This document shows positions 26,475 through 34,470 of a stretch of DNA of 64,000 nucleotides, piece by piece. The position numbers and the translations under genes were made by a program. The stretch is taken from positions 1 through 64,000 of the forward strand of contig BJHM01000021.1 in the NCBI GenBank assembly GCA_014192625.1, written 5' to 3'. Position 1 is the first letter of the stretch, and each line of letters opens with the position of its first letter. The stretch comes from Planctomycetota bacterium (GTDB lineage: Bacteria > Planctomycetota > UBA1135 > UBA2386). The notes under the pieces were generated by a model. It did not search any database, was not told where the DNA came from, and saw only the letters and a program-made list of their open reading frames with translations.

Positions 26475-27235
26475 CGCCGCAAAGCCTCGATAGCAGTCGC
26501 CATCGCATCGCTCGCGGTGCGAACCGCCGCATTGAGGGATGTGCTCGTCCAATACCGGGCATCGCGCGAGTCCTTTGAGGTCGCCACTTCGGCAATGATG
26601 CGCGCCGGGCGCGGCGAACAGACAAGAATGCGCTCAGAAAGAAACGCGGCCTCCTGCATGGAGTGCGTGACGATCACCGCAGTGAACTGCTCACGCTCCC
26701 ACAGAGCTCGCAGTTCTGCGTCGAGTTCATGGCGCGTTACTTCGTCGAGCGCACCAAACGGCTCATCGAGCAGGAGCAGTGCCGGGCTGGCGATGAGCGC
26801 GCGCGCAATCGCCACCCGCATCTTCATGCCACCAGACAGCTGATGCGGAAAGCGCCCCGCAGCTTCCGACAACTGCACGCGCGCGATAGCCGCATAAGCC
26901 CTGTCAAGCCGCTCCTCGCGCGGCACGCCGTTGAGTTCGAGCGGCAGCGCCACGTTGTCGACGACGCTGCGCCATGGCAGGAGCCGTGGCTCTTGAAAGC
27001 AATAGCTCAAAGCGCCGAGGCTGCGTTCCATGCGGCCAGCATCGAGCGGTTCGAGCCCGCCCATCATGCGGAGCAACGTGGTCTTGCCGCAGCCTGATGG
27101 GCCAACGATCGACGTGAACGACCCCACTGCAATCGTCAACGACACAAGCTCAACGGCCGCAACACTGCCAAACCAGCGTGACGCACCCTCAAGGCTAAGG
27201 AAATTGTTCTTCGACAGGTCTATCGCCATCATCAC
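26471..27235 (-). CDS. ABC transporter ATP-binding protein, SsuB/TauB/ThiZ type
   Basis: The 254-residue ATPase has Walker A GPSGCGKTT near 45, a Q-loop F-Q-E-P-R-L-L-P-W, signature LSGGMKMR near 138, Walker B LLLLDEPFGALDE and the switch V-T-H-S. The Q-loop and D-E-P-F-G-A-L-D wording is typical of the sulfonate/nitrate/taurine/thiamine-precursor group. It powers the permease downstream. The start lies 48 bp from the divergent start of the solute-binding lipoprotein, so a short bidirectional control region serves both units. Confidence 0.88.
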   Translation of the reverse strand: MMMAIDLSKNNFLSLEGASRWFGSVAAVELVSLTIAVGSFTSIVGPSGCGKTTLLRMMGGLEPLDAGRMERSLGALSYCFQEPRLLPWRSVVDNVALPLELNGVPREERLDRAYAAIARVQLSEAAGRFPHQLSGGMKMRVAIARALIASPALLLLDEPFGALDEVTRHELDAELRALWEREQFTAVIVTHSMQEAAFLSERILVCSPRPARIIAEVATSKDSRDARYWTSTSLNAAVRTASDAMATAIEALRR

Positions 27236-27283
27236 CTGACACGAGGATCGCTTCTGCGCGGCGCATCAACTTACACTGCGCGG

Positions 27284-28300
27284 ATGCTTGCTTCTCGCCA
27301 AAACACCGTCTACGCATTCGCCCCGCTGGCCTGCTTCTTTTTATCCATGCTCGCCTGCAGTTGCGGCGGCAAACAAAACCAACCAGCCGACGGCGGCATG
27401 CTCCCCCGCGTAAAGCTGCAACTAAACTGGGTCGCCGAGCCGGAGTTCGGCGGTTTCTATGCCGCGGCGCAACAGGGTCTGTTCCGCGCAGCAGGCCTTG
27501 ACGTTGAACTCGTGCAGGGCGGCCCCGGCGTGCCTGCGCCGCAACTCGTGGCCTCCGGCCAAGTCGAATTCGCCGTGGTCGCCGGGCCACAGATCCTGCA
27601 ACTAAAAGAACAGGGCGGCGATCTGGTGGCGCTGTTCGCGGTCTACCAGGGCAACCCGCTCGGGCTGATGGTCCACGAGGACTCGCCACACAAGACGCTG
27701 GCGCAGCTCTGGCAGTCGGACACCACGGTGTCGATTGAGTCCGGACTCGCGGATTTCCGGTGGCTCGACAAGGTCTATCCAGGCAGCAAACACCAGATCG
27801 TCACCTACTCGGCAAGCCTCGCCGAGTTTGCCACCAACGCCAAGCTCGCCGCGCAGTGCTTCATCACATCGGAGCCGGTGTCGCTGGAATTGAAGGGCAT
27901 CAAAACACGGGTGTTCATGATGGGTGAGTCTGGTTTTGACCCCTACAACGAAGTGATCGTCACAAAACGCAGCTACTGGCAAGCCAATCAGGCGCGCTGC
28001 GCCGCTTTGGTTCGAGCATGCGCAAAGGGCTGGCGCTGCTACCTCGATGATCCAACGCCGACCAATGAGGCGATGAGCAAACTCAACTCCGGTATGAGCC
28101 TCCTCGCGATGCAACGAGCCGCAGCGATTCAACGGAGGCTCGTCGAGAACGACGACACGAAGCGACTCGGGCTTGGCTGCATGACTGCCGCACGCTGGCA
28201 ACTGACCACCGACCAGCTTTCGCAGCTTGGTCAAATCAAAATTCACCCCGAGCCGGACTCGCTGTTTGTTTGGGACCAAAACGGCGACATCACCCGCTAA
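27284..28300 (+). CDS. NMT1/THI5-like ABC solute-binding lipoprotein
   Basis: The 338-residue protein has a lipoprotein signal (S-M-L-A-C, Cys25) and then the NMT1/THI5 opening K-L-Q-L-N-W-V-A-E-P-E-F-G-G-F-Y-A-A near 42-59, a signature of the binding proteins that deliver pyrimidine precursors of thiamine, riboflavin-like compounds, nitrate or sulfonates. It diverges from its own permease and ATPase genes. With 48 bp between the two starts there is no room for a TPP riboswitch and none is seen, so a thiamine-precursor substrate is only one option. The neighbouring pteridine/pyrimidine-type cluster makes a heteroaromatic substrate interesting, but that is speculation. Confidence 0.8.
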   Translation: MLASRQNTVYAFAPLACFFLSMLACSCGGKQNQPADGGMLPRVKLQLNWVAEPEFGGFYAAAQQGLFRAAGLDVELVQGGPGVPAPQLVASGQVEFAVVAGPQILQLKEQGGDLVALFAVYQGNPLGLMVHEDSPHKTLAQLWQSDTTVSIESGLADFRWLDKVYPGSKHQIVTYSASLAEFATNAKLAAQCFITSEPVSLELKGIKTRVFMMGESGFDPYNEVIVTKRSYWQANQARCAALVRACAKGWRCYLDDPTPTNEAMSKLNSGMSLLAMQRAAAIQRRLVENDDTKRLGLGCMTAARWQLTTDQLSQLGQIKIHPEPDSLFVWDQNGDITR

Positions 28301-28327
28301 TCGGCCACAAAGGAAACCCCTCATCGG

Positions 28328-28909
28328 ATGACCACCGCCGGCAAGTTCGTGCCCGGCGAGCGTGCGGCTTATCTCCGCACCATAGCGCCGTGCGACCTGC
28401 CGGTCGAAAAACAGCTGTGCGAGCTACTTGAAGCCACGTTGCCAAATAAGGGCCTCAAACTTTACGCGGGCTTCCCCGTGGTCGTGCGCAACAGCGAATG
28501 GCTTGTGGGGTTTGCAGAGCGCGGGAAACACCCGGTGGTCTACTGCTGCTCGTCTGTGGTCCTGCAAGCTATGGGCAAAGAGCTAGCACTGATGACCGGC
28601 AAAGCGTGCCTCACGCTGCGCGCGCGAGAAGGAATCACAGTCGGACAGGCACTAACCCTGGTCGCTAGCGCCTTCCTGTTGGCAAAAAAACACGGTGGGA
28701 TGATCTCGCAGGCTGCCGCGAAGCAACGCGACAAGGTGCGCAACGGCAACAACGCAAGAACAGCACCAAAGAGGGTGAGCTCGAAATCGGCGGACCTTTG
28801 CACGACGAAACCGCTGCCGGCTGGCAAACGCAGCCACCGCAACAAAGAGGCCTCTGTCGTTCTTGCAGTAGCTCAGCCAACCTTGCGTCGCCGCAGGCTC
28901 GACCAATAG
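28328..28909 (+). CDS. DUF1801/YdhG-like small protein with basic tail
   Basis: The first 125 residues of this 193-residue protein follow the DUF1801 pattern: Y-L-R-T-I, an L-L-E-A helix, L-Y-A-G-F-P-V-V-V, V-G-F-A-E-R-G-K-H-P-V-V-Y and a final L-T-L-R. That fold occurs in YdhG-like proteins with loosely defined roles, sometimes called iron chaperones. The last 65 residues are Lys/Arg-rich and low in hydrophobics, so the reading frame may be real with a nucleic-acid-binding or disordered tail. It follows the solute-binding gene by 27 bp and converges on the GT4 gene. The assignment is moderate. Confidence 0.5.
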   Translation: MTTAGKFVPGERAAYLRTIAPCDLPVEKQLCELLEATLPNKGLKLYAGFPVVVRNSEWLVGFAERGKHPVVYCCSSVVLQAMGKELALMTGKACLTLRAREGITVGQALTLVASAFLLAKKHGGMISQAAAKQRDKVRNGNNARTAPKRVSSKSADLCTTKPLPAGKRSHRNKEASVVLAVAQPTLRRRRLDQ

Positions 28910-28931
28910 CGGGCGAATACGCCACTGGTCG

Positions 28932-29873
28932 TCAGCGGAGCTGGGCCAAGGCGCACGCACGCGCAAACTCATCCGCAGCAGCATCCCACGAGCCGAGCGA
29001 TGGCCGCATCGAGTGTGCGCGCGCCGTTGCCAAGCGCGCGGGCGCGCGCAGCAAGTCATGCACTGCGCGTTCGAACTGCGCCTCCGACGCATCGACCGGC
29101 AACAGCCAGCCGTTCTCGCCATCGCACACCGAGGAGCCGATCTCGCCCGTGGCAAATGCCAATACCGGCACGCCACACGCCACCGCCTCGGCCACCGCCA
29201 TGCCAAACGATTCATGCCGCGAAGCAGAGACCGCGAGATCCGCTGTTGCGAACGCCTCTGCGACCGCCTCGGGTGACAGCACATGGAGCATACGCAATGT
29301 CACAGTTCCTGCGGCCGCGCGCACCTGCGCCACGTAATCCGGATGCGAAGCCACATCGCCAATCAGCAGCAACTCGCAAGCGACACCACTCCTGAGTATC
29401 GCGGCAGCAAGCATCGCCTGCCCTTTCAAAGGACTCACTGTTCCAACGCATGCGATTCGCAACGCAGCGGAACTGCGCACCTGCGTTCTCGGCGCGAAGC
29501 ATTCGTCGAGACCTGGACGGACGATGGCCACAGATGTGGCGCTCGCCGCAACGGCCCGCGCTGTCGTTGCCGCAGTGGTGATCACCGGCATGGGTGACAG
29601 ACACCATCCCGAAGGTGGCGCCATGTGCAGCAACGCGATTGCGCCAAGCGGCAGCGGTTTTTTCGACAGCGTGGCAAATAGTCCGTCGATCACGATTCTG
29701 GCCGCGGGCTCGCGCTGTCGCAGCATCGTGACGGCCTGCACCAGATCCGCCGCGGCGATCACTTCAAGCCGGCCGATCCCGGACGCGGCAAGCCGTCTCG
29801 CGATCTCTGACTGGTAACGAAACCCTCCGGAAACAAATCCAGCTAGCCGCGGCGGCTCCAGCAAGATGATCAC
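28932..29873 (-). CDS. GT4-family glycosyltransferase
   Basis: The protein (313 residues from GTG 29873) has the GT-B fold with a C-terminal donor domain showing G-T-V-S-P-L-K-G near 157 and the E-x7-E type signature H-E-S-F-G-M-A-V-A-E-A near 235. These retaining enzymes move a sugar from an NDP donor. GTG 29873 gives a 4-bp GTGA overlap with the PTPS-like gene, matching the rest of the operon; an in-frame ATG at 29900 would instead overlap by 31 bp. It is the last gene of the left arm and presumably glycosylates the product made by the preceding enzymes. Confidence 0.8.
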   Translation of the reverse strand: MIILLEPPRLAGFVSGGFRYQSEIARRLAASGIGRLEVIAAADLVQAVTMLRQREPAARIVIDGLFATLSKKPLPLGAIALLHMAPPSGWCLSPMPVITTAATTARAVAASATSVAIVRPGLDECFAPRTQVRSSAALRIACVGTVSPLKGQAMLAAAILRSGVACELLLIGDVASHPDYVAQVRAAAGTVTLRMLHVLSPEAVAEAFATADLAVSASRHESFGMAVAEAVACGVPVLAFATGEIGSSVCDGENGWLLPVDASEAQFERAVHDLLRAPARLATARAHSMRPSLGSWDAAADEFARACALAQLR

Positions 29874-30271
29874 GCCACCGGTCCTTCGTAGCTGGCCCAT
29901 GCGACGCTGCTCTCGTCCAGGGTGATGCGCAGCATGCCGTGAAACTGGCCACGCATTCGGGCGGTGACCTGTTGATGGATCCAGCGCGCAAGAAACTCCG
30001 TGGTGGTGTTCACGCCCGAAAACGGCAACAGCTCGTCGAGATTCTGGAAGCGCAACGGCGCCAGCACTTCGGCAAGCACCTCATGGCAGAACCCAATATC
30101 CAGCACAATGCCGTTGGGGTCGAGGTGCTCCGATGCGTATTCACTGGTGATCTCGTAAGTCGCACCATGCAGCCGCTGCGCCGGCCCGAAGACCGCGCCA
30201 ACAAAGCTATGCGCGATCATGACGCGATCGCGGACCGCTACACGGAATACGCCAGAGGTGGGACTATTCAT
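29870..30271 (-). CDS. Divergent 6-pyruvoyl-tetrahydropterin synthase (PTPS/QueD) homologue
   Basis: This 133-residue protein is a tunnelling-fold PTPS homologue: A-H-S-F (His21), L-H-G-A-T-Y (34-39), L-D-P-N-G-I-V-L-D-I-G, N-T-T-T-E-F-L-A and a C-terminal D-E-S-S-V-A-W-A-S-Y. Key residues of classical enzymes differ. The HGH zinc pair is H-G-A (Ala37), the catalytic Cys four residues before that His is Ala31, and the D-H of the D-H-x-x-L motif is F-Q. Normal PTPS or QueD chemistry is therefore unlikely; a related reaction or binding role is inferred. Both ends overlap neighbours by 4 bp (ATGA and GTGA). Confidence 0.78.
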   Translation of the reverse strand: MNSPTSGVFRVAVRDRVMIAHSFVGAVFGPAQRLHGATYEITSEYASEHLDPNGIVLDIGFCHEVLAEVLAPLRFQNLDELLPFSGVNTTTEFLARWIHQQVTARMRGQFHGMLRITLDESSVAWASYEGPVA

Positions 30272-31254
30272 GAGTTTGGATAACTGACGAGTGGGCAGGG
30301 CGACTCGACGTCACCATGGTAGAGCCGCGCAAAAAACTCAGGCAGCATGGCAAACGGAATCGGCGCGTCGAACAAGCTATCCAGCCTGCTGTCGCCGAGC
30401 AGCTCGAGCACGGCTGCTGTGCGCGCGGCATAACCGCCGGCACGATGCACGCGCGCCACCGTGGCGACCTGCGACGCGATGATCCGCTGGCGCTGGTAGT
30501 GAAATCGGCCGCCGAGGCGCACCGAAACTTTTGTGGTGCCATACCACGAAAGATCCAACACGCGCCCCTCAAAGCCCAGCGCATCGATTGCCAACTGCAG
30601 CCCTTCGCCGTGCCCAGTTGCGTGAAACACCGCATCAAATGTTCCGCGCGGCAAATCGGCTGGGTCAATGACCTCCACTGGCCACGGCAGGCGGGCCGCG
30701 CGGCTACGGCGCAGAGGGTCACTCTCAACAAGGACCACGCGCATGCCCAGCACGCTTTGCAACACGAAGGTGAGTAGCAGGCCAACTGCTCCCCCGCCGA
30801 CGACAGCCACCCGTTCACCGGCGATCAGTTCTGCATCCCACATCGCATTCCATGCGGTTTCGAGATTGGGGAACAGCGTCGCACGCGACGGCGGCATGCC
30901 AGACGGCAATAGCACAAGGTGCTCGCGCGCAACGACGGCACGCTCTTGATGCGGATGCATGGTGAATGCACTGCGTCCGGCATGTTCACCAGCAGTCAAG
31001 CGGCCAACGAAGCTGTAGCCATACAACACGGGCAGTTGCATGTTCCCCTGCATGCCGCGGCAGGCCATTGGCTCTGCACATTCGGCGGGCACGCGTCCCA
31101 TGCCAACCAACCGCTCTGTGCCTTTGCTGACGCCGGTGAAGATCGCAGTCAATTCGCAGTCCTTCGCGCCGACCGCGGGTAACGCCACGTCGCGCAAGCA
31201 GCCTTGCCCTTGTGAAGTGACCCAATAGCCGAGCACTACTCGCGGACTAGCCAC
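30268..31254 (-). CDS. Zinc-type alcohol dehydrogenase-like oxidoreductase (MDR family)
   Basis: The protein (328 residues from GTG 31254) has a medium-chain dehydrogenase layout: an N-terminal GroES-like part with V-S-K-G-T-E-R near 38 and L-Y-G-Y-S-F-V-G, and a Rossmann domain with V-A-V-V-G-G-G-A-V-G-L near 155. The G-H-E zinc signature is not evident, so it may be a non-zinc reductase. GTG 31254 overlaps the RibD-like stop by 8 bp; a longer frame to 31344 would overlap by about 100 bp and is rejected. NAD(P)-dependent oxidation or reduction of the pathway intermediate is inferred. Confidence 0.75.
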   Translation of the reverse strand: MASPRVVLGYWVTSQGQGCLRDVALPAVGAKDCELTAIFTGVSKGTERLVGMGRVPAECAEPMACRGMQGNMQLPVLYGYSFVGRLTAGEHAGRSAFTMHPHQERAVVAREHLVLLPSGMPPSRATLFPNLETAWNAMWDAELIAGERVAVVGGGAVGLLLTFVLQSVLGMRVVLVESDPLRRSRAARLPWPVEVIDPADLPRGTFDAVFHATGHGEGLQLAIDALGFEGRVLDLSWYGTTKVSVRLGGRFHYQRQRIIASQVATVARVHRAGGYAARTAAVLELLGDSRLDSLFDAPIPFAMLPEFFARLYHGDVESPCPLVSYPNS

Positions 31255-32263
31255 AGAAATCTCTGTCGCGCGGCCAGCAGCTGAGCAGCAGTTGCCCATC
31301 GAGCGTAGAATGCTCCATCTCAAAACGGCGACCAGCATCCACATGGTCCACCGCCGGCAGCGAAAAGCTTGGCAGACCCGAGCCGAGCAGCAGGTTGGCG
31401 ATGTGCACCTGCAACAAGTCGATCACTCCAGCCTGCAAGAAAGACGAGAGGACAAAGGCGCCACCCTCCAGGAAAATCGAGTGCCTGCCTGCTTGCGCGA
31501 GCGTGGTCTGCACCGATTGCGGCAGCAGTAACCCATCTTCGCCCGCAGCAACTGCGGTGACTTTTACCTGCGGCGCGACTACCCCGAGCTGCTCCCCATG
31601 CCGCACAAAAAGATCGCAGCCAGGCGCCTGCAGAACATGCAGCGCGCGCGGGTCCTTGAGCACGCGGCCGCCGCCACTCAGCACCACGCGACGCGGCAAA
31701 GCCCCTTCCACGAGCCGAACCGTGAGTCGCGGGTTGTCGGCAAGCACCGTGCCCGCACCGACCACCACCGCATCCACGAGTGCCCTCATGCGATGCGAAT
31801 GCTGCAGATCAGCTTGGTTGCCAATCCACTGCGATTGCCCGTTGCTGCAGGCGATGCGGCCATCGAGCGACTGGGTCACATGCGCGACACAAAACACTTC
31901 CCCGCGACTCGCAGCGACGATGCCACCAAGGATCACCGGCAGGTACACGCGTGCACTACCGAGCATCAGACTATCGACAGGGCGACCTTCCGGGTGCTCG
32001 ACCTGCAGCGGCGAACCGTTCCTAAACGTGCAGATCGTGAAAGCCTCGCCGCGCGCTAGTCGAGGCAGCGAAGCATTCGGAGCGCGCGGGTCGCGCACCA
32101 ACAGCACCTGATCCACCTGCTCCCATGGCACCGTGGCAACGTCGTGGCACGACCATTGACCGCGCGCAGAAGCGAAGAAAAGGTCCCCATGCCGCCGCAA
32201 AAGCATGAGCCTCGCTTGCAACAGAGCTAGCCAGACAGGCCCAACGCTGAGTTCGCAATTCAT
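31247..32263 (-). CDS. RibD C-terminal/dihydrofolate-reductase-like reductase with novel N-terminal region
   Basis: From about residue 125 this 338-residue protein matches the RibD reductase domain: H-V-T-Q-S-L-D-G-R-I-A, H-R-M-R-A-L-V-D-A-V-V-V-G-A-G-T-V and D-N-P-R-L-T-V-R. This domain reduces the ribosyl group of a 2,5-diaminopyrimidinone in riboflavin synthesis using NADPH. The deaminase half of RibD is absent; about 120 N-terminal residues have no family I recognise. It is the first gene of the left arm, facing the AT-rich divergent region. Riboflavin genes are not nearby, so a modified pathway starting from the same GTP-derived pyrimidine is more likely than housekeeping flavin synthesis. 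Confidence 0.8.
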   Translation of the reverse strand: MNCELSVGPVWLALLQARLMLLRRHGDLFFASARGQWSCHDVATVPWEQVDQVLLVRDPRAPNASLPRLARGEAFTICTFRNGSPLQVEHPEGRPVDSLMLGSARVYLPVILGGIVAASRGEVFCVAHVTQSLDGRIACSNGQSQWIGNQADLQHSHRMRALVDAVVVGAGTVLADNPRLTVRLVEGALPRRVVLSGGGRVLKDPRALHVLQAPGCDLFVRHGEQLGVVAPQVKVTAVAAGEDGLLLPQSVQTTLAQAGRHSIFLEGGAFVLSSFLQAGVIDLLQVHIANLLLGSGLPSFSLPAVDHVDAGRRFEMEHSTLDGQLLLSCWPRDRDFCG

Positions 32264-32376
32264 GGGCAGTACATAAAAAATAAGCGCACAATTATCTTAT
32301 CAAGAGCCGAATCTCTTGCAGCCGCCAGATAGTTTCGACCGACAAGGTTTTCGGGCTTCAACAGAATATACGAACT
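32264..32376. promoter_or_regulatory. AT-rich divergent promoter region of the pterin-like cluster
   Basis: The 113-bp gap between the two arms is far richer in A+T than its surroundings. On the minus strand, TTGATA (plus 32298-32303) precedes a T-rich block that could hold a -10 element for the RibD-like gene; an ATATAC segment shortly before 32377 may serve the plus side. No operator palindrome is obvious. Confidence 0.5.
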
Positions 32377-33096
32377 ATGCCAGTCGCGCCGAGGCTCACG
32401 CAGTCCCTCCAGGTCTGGTTGCATGTGCAATCGACAGTTTGGCTCGCGCTGCTTGTCGCACTCGCGCTGCACGGCCCTGGTGAATTGCCGTTGGCATGGC
32501 GGGATTTAGGACTCACCCTGCTCGCACTCAGCATCGCTAGCCTCGTGTTGATTTTGGGCGCAGTCCGCAACCTAGCAGACCTCACGACGATCGCACGGGG
32601 CGTTGGGCTCACAGCGGTCGCATGGGCTGGCTTTAGTGATCGCGGCATGATTTGGTTTCTCTGCGCGGCAACGGTTGTGATCGGCGATCTGCTCGACGGC
32701 GCACTTGCGCGTCGCTACGGCGGGTCAGCGCAGGGTGCGATACTCGACATGGAGACCGATCAGGCGACGGTATTGACGCTAGCTGTGCTGGCAGTCATCG
32801 AAGGCATCGGCCTGCACGTGCTCGTGCTGCCAGCACTGCGCTACATCTTCGTCTTAGCGATGTGGCTCGTCGGCGCAAAAGCACACGATCCAAAGCCCGT
32901 GAATGGCGACAATGGCAGGGGCCGTAGGATCTGTGCTTTCGTCCTCGCATCGCTGCTCGCCGCTCTCTGCCCAGTCGTGCCAAACAGCGTTGGTAACGCA
33001 GTAACCATCATCGCCGTCGTGTTGCTTGCCTGGTCATTCAGTAGCGATGCTCTTTTTCTGGTGTCGCAGGCCCGCACGCGCAAGGTGAAGGCATGA
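32377..33096 (+). CDS. CDP-alcohol phosphatidyltransferase
   Basis: The 239-residue integral membrane enzyme carries the complete family motif: D104, D107-G108, A111-R112, G120, D124 and D128 (D-xx-DG-xx-AR-x7-G-xxx-D-xxx-D). These enzymes displace CMP from a CDP-linked alcohol or diacylglycerol with a second alcohol and use two metal ions held by the aspartates. About six membrane spans are visible. It opens the right arm, so the pathway probably builds a phosphodiester, perhaps joining the heterocycle or its sugar alcohol to a lipid. The acceptor is unknown. The next gene overlaps by 4 bp. Confidence 0.88.
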   Translation: MPVAPRLTQSLQVWLHVQSTVWLALLVALALHGPGELPLAWRDLGLTLLALSIASLVLILGAVRNLADLTTIARGVGLTAVAWAGFSDRGMIWFLCAATVVIGDLLDGALARRYGGSAQGAILDMETDQATVLTLAVLAVIEGIGLHVLVLPALRYIFVLAMWLVGAKAHDPKPVNGDNGRGRRICAFVLASLLAALCPVVPNSVGNAVTIIAVVLLAWSFSSDALFLVSQARTRKVKA

Positions 33097-33737
33097 GCTT
33101 CGTCGCAGGCATCGTGCTCACCGCCTATGCGTCACTACTGATCGAGTTGACGGTTTTCCCCATTCCTAGCGAGGCGAGCACCTACAACTTGCTTGCGACA
33201 CAAGGCGACCCGGGCAGTGCTGGCGACGCGCTCATACGTGCTCGCAGTCTCCATCGCGCGCGCAAACTGTTGGTTTTCTTGCTGCCAACGATGCTCGGTG
33301 TCGCGCTGTTTTTGCTGCCACCACTCGCTGTGCTTTGCGTGCCAGGCTTTGGGTTTTTGCAGGCATCGACAACACCTGCGCTCAACTTGCTCGGCATCAC
33401 ACTGGTCATACTTGGCAGGGTGACGACGTTTGTCTCCGTGCTGCAACTGCGCGCAACGCAACGCCGCGGCGGACTGCCAGCAGGACTATTCTTGCACTCT
33501 CGCAACCCGGGCCTGGTCGGGATGTTCACTTTGTACCTCGGCCTTTGCTGCCTGTTCCCGCACTGGCTTTTATTGGTCGGCTTGCCGCTATATGTCGCCA
33601 ACATGACGCGCCGCGTAATGCTTGAAGAAGCGAGCCTGCTAGCGCGGCATGGCGCGGCATGGCAGCACTACAAAAAAACCGTGCCACGCTATCTAGGATG
33701 GAGGGCGCAGAACAACGCGCACCCGACGCATGGTTGA
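33093..33737 (+). CDS. Isoprenylcysteine/phospholipid methyltransferase-like membrane protein
   Basis: The 214-residue protein has five or so hydrophobic spans and the C-terminal pattern of the ICMT/PEMT family: S-R-N-P-G-L-V-G near 138, then M-L-E-E-A-S-L-L-A-R-H-G and W-Q-H-Y-K-K-T-V-P-R-Y. Family enzymes methylate membrane-embedded substrates with SAM. Its position directly after the CDP-alcohol transferase (ATGA overlap) suggests it modifies the lipid-linked product. The next gene overlaps by 8 bp. Confidence 0.72.
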   Translation: MSFVAGIVLTAYASLLIELTVFPIPSEASTYNLLATQGDPGSAGDALIRARSLHRARKLLVFLLPTMLGVALFLLPPLAVLCVPGFGFLQASTTPALNLLGITLVILGRVTTFVSVLQLRATQRRGGLPAGLFLHSRNPGLVGMFTLYLGLCCLFPHWLLLVGLPLYVANMTRRVMLEEASLLARHGAAWQHYKKTVPRYLGWRAQNNAHPTHG

Positions 33738-34470
33738 TGCGCCTGATGTGCAGCACAAAGTTTCGCAGTCGCAAGTGGCTGCATGGTTTGACGCGACCTA
33801 CCAAAAGAAGGGCCTCAAATACTTGCGGCCACGGCGCGCCTATCCGATCTTTGTTCAACTCGCTTGTGTGACGAAGGGCCAGCGGTTGCTCGATGTCGCG
33901 TGCGGCCCTGGCCTACTTCTTTGCGCGGCAATGGAGCGTGGCGTTATTGCGAGCGGCATCGACATCTCGGCACAAGCGATCGAGTTGGCGTGCGGGTTGC
34001 TGCCCGGCGTCGATGCGCGACAAGGCAACTCCGAGCAGTTGCCGTTTGCAGATGGAACTTTCGATGCCGTGACCTGCGTAGGCTCACTCGAGCGCTTCCT
34101 CGACCGGGCAATTGCGCTACGCGAAATGATCCGCGTTGCCAAGCCCGATGCCCGATTCGTGTTCCTCGTGCGCAATGCGAGCACGATCGTGTGGCGGGTG
34201 TGGCGGCAAATTCTTGGCCGACGCGAAATGCATGGCCACCAAGACGCGAAAACGCTCGCGCAATGGCGCATCCTGTTTGCGACGGCAGGCCTCGAAATAG
34301 AACAAACCCTGCCCGATCAATGGCCGCGCGCGCGCTTTCGCCAACTATTGCCGTGGCGACATCCGCGACCAGGGCGCAAGGAGCCAGTCGCTCAGTCACT
34401 CATGCCGCTGCGGTGGTGCAACGAGCTCGTGTTTGTGCTGCGGCGCAGTGGGAGCATTTCGCGCGGATGA
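33730..34470 (+). CDS. Class I SAM-dependent methyltransferase
   Basis: The 246-residue protein has a Rossmann SAM-binding core with L-L-D-V-A-C-G-P-G near 53, an acidic residue after G-I-D-I-S, and the post-II region F-D-A-V-T-C-V-G-S-L-E-R-F of the methyltransf-11 group. It is probably soluble. The substrate is unknown; operon position implies the cluster product or an intermediate. Its stop overlaps the next methyltransferase start (ATGA). Confidence 0.78.
   Translation: MVDAPDVQHKVSQSQVAAWFDATYQKKGLKYLRPRRAYPIFVQLACVTKGQRLLDVACGPGLLLCAAMERGVIASGIDISAQAIELACGLLPGVDARQGNSEQLPFADGTFDAVTCVGSLERFLDRAIALREMIRVAKPDARFVFLVRNASTIVWRVWRQILGRREMHGHQDAKTLAQWRILFATAGLEIEQTLPDQWPRARFRQLLPWRHPRPGRKEPVAQSLMPLRWCNELVFVLRRSGSISRG

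Noticed and set aside
27236-27283. TPP riboswitch for the NMT1/THI5-type transporter
   Set aside because: Only 48 bp separate the divergent starts, too short for the aptamer, and no conserved core is visible.
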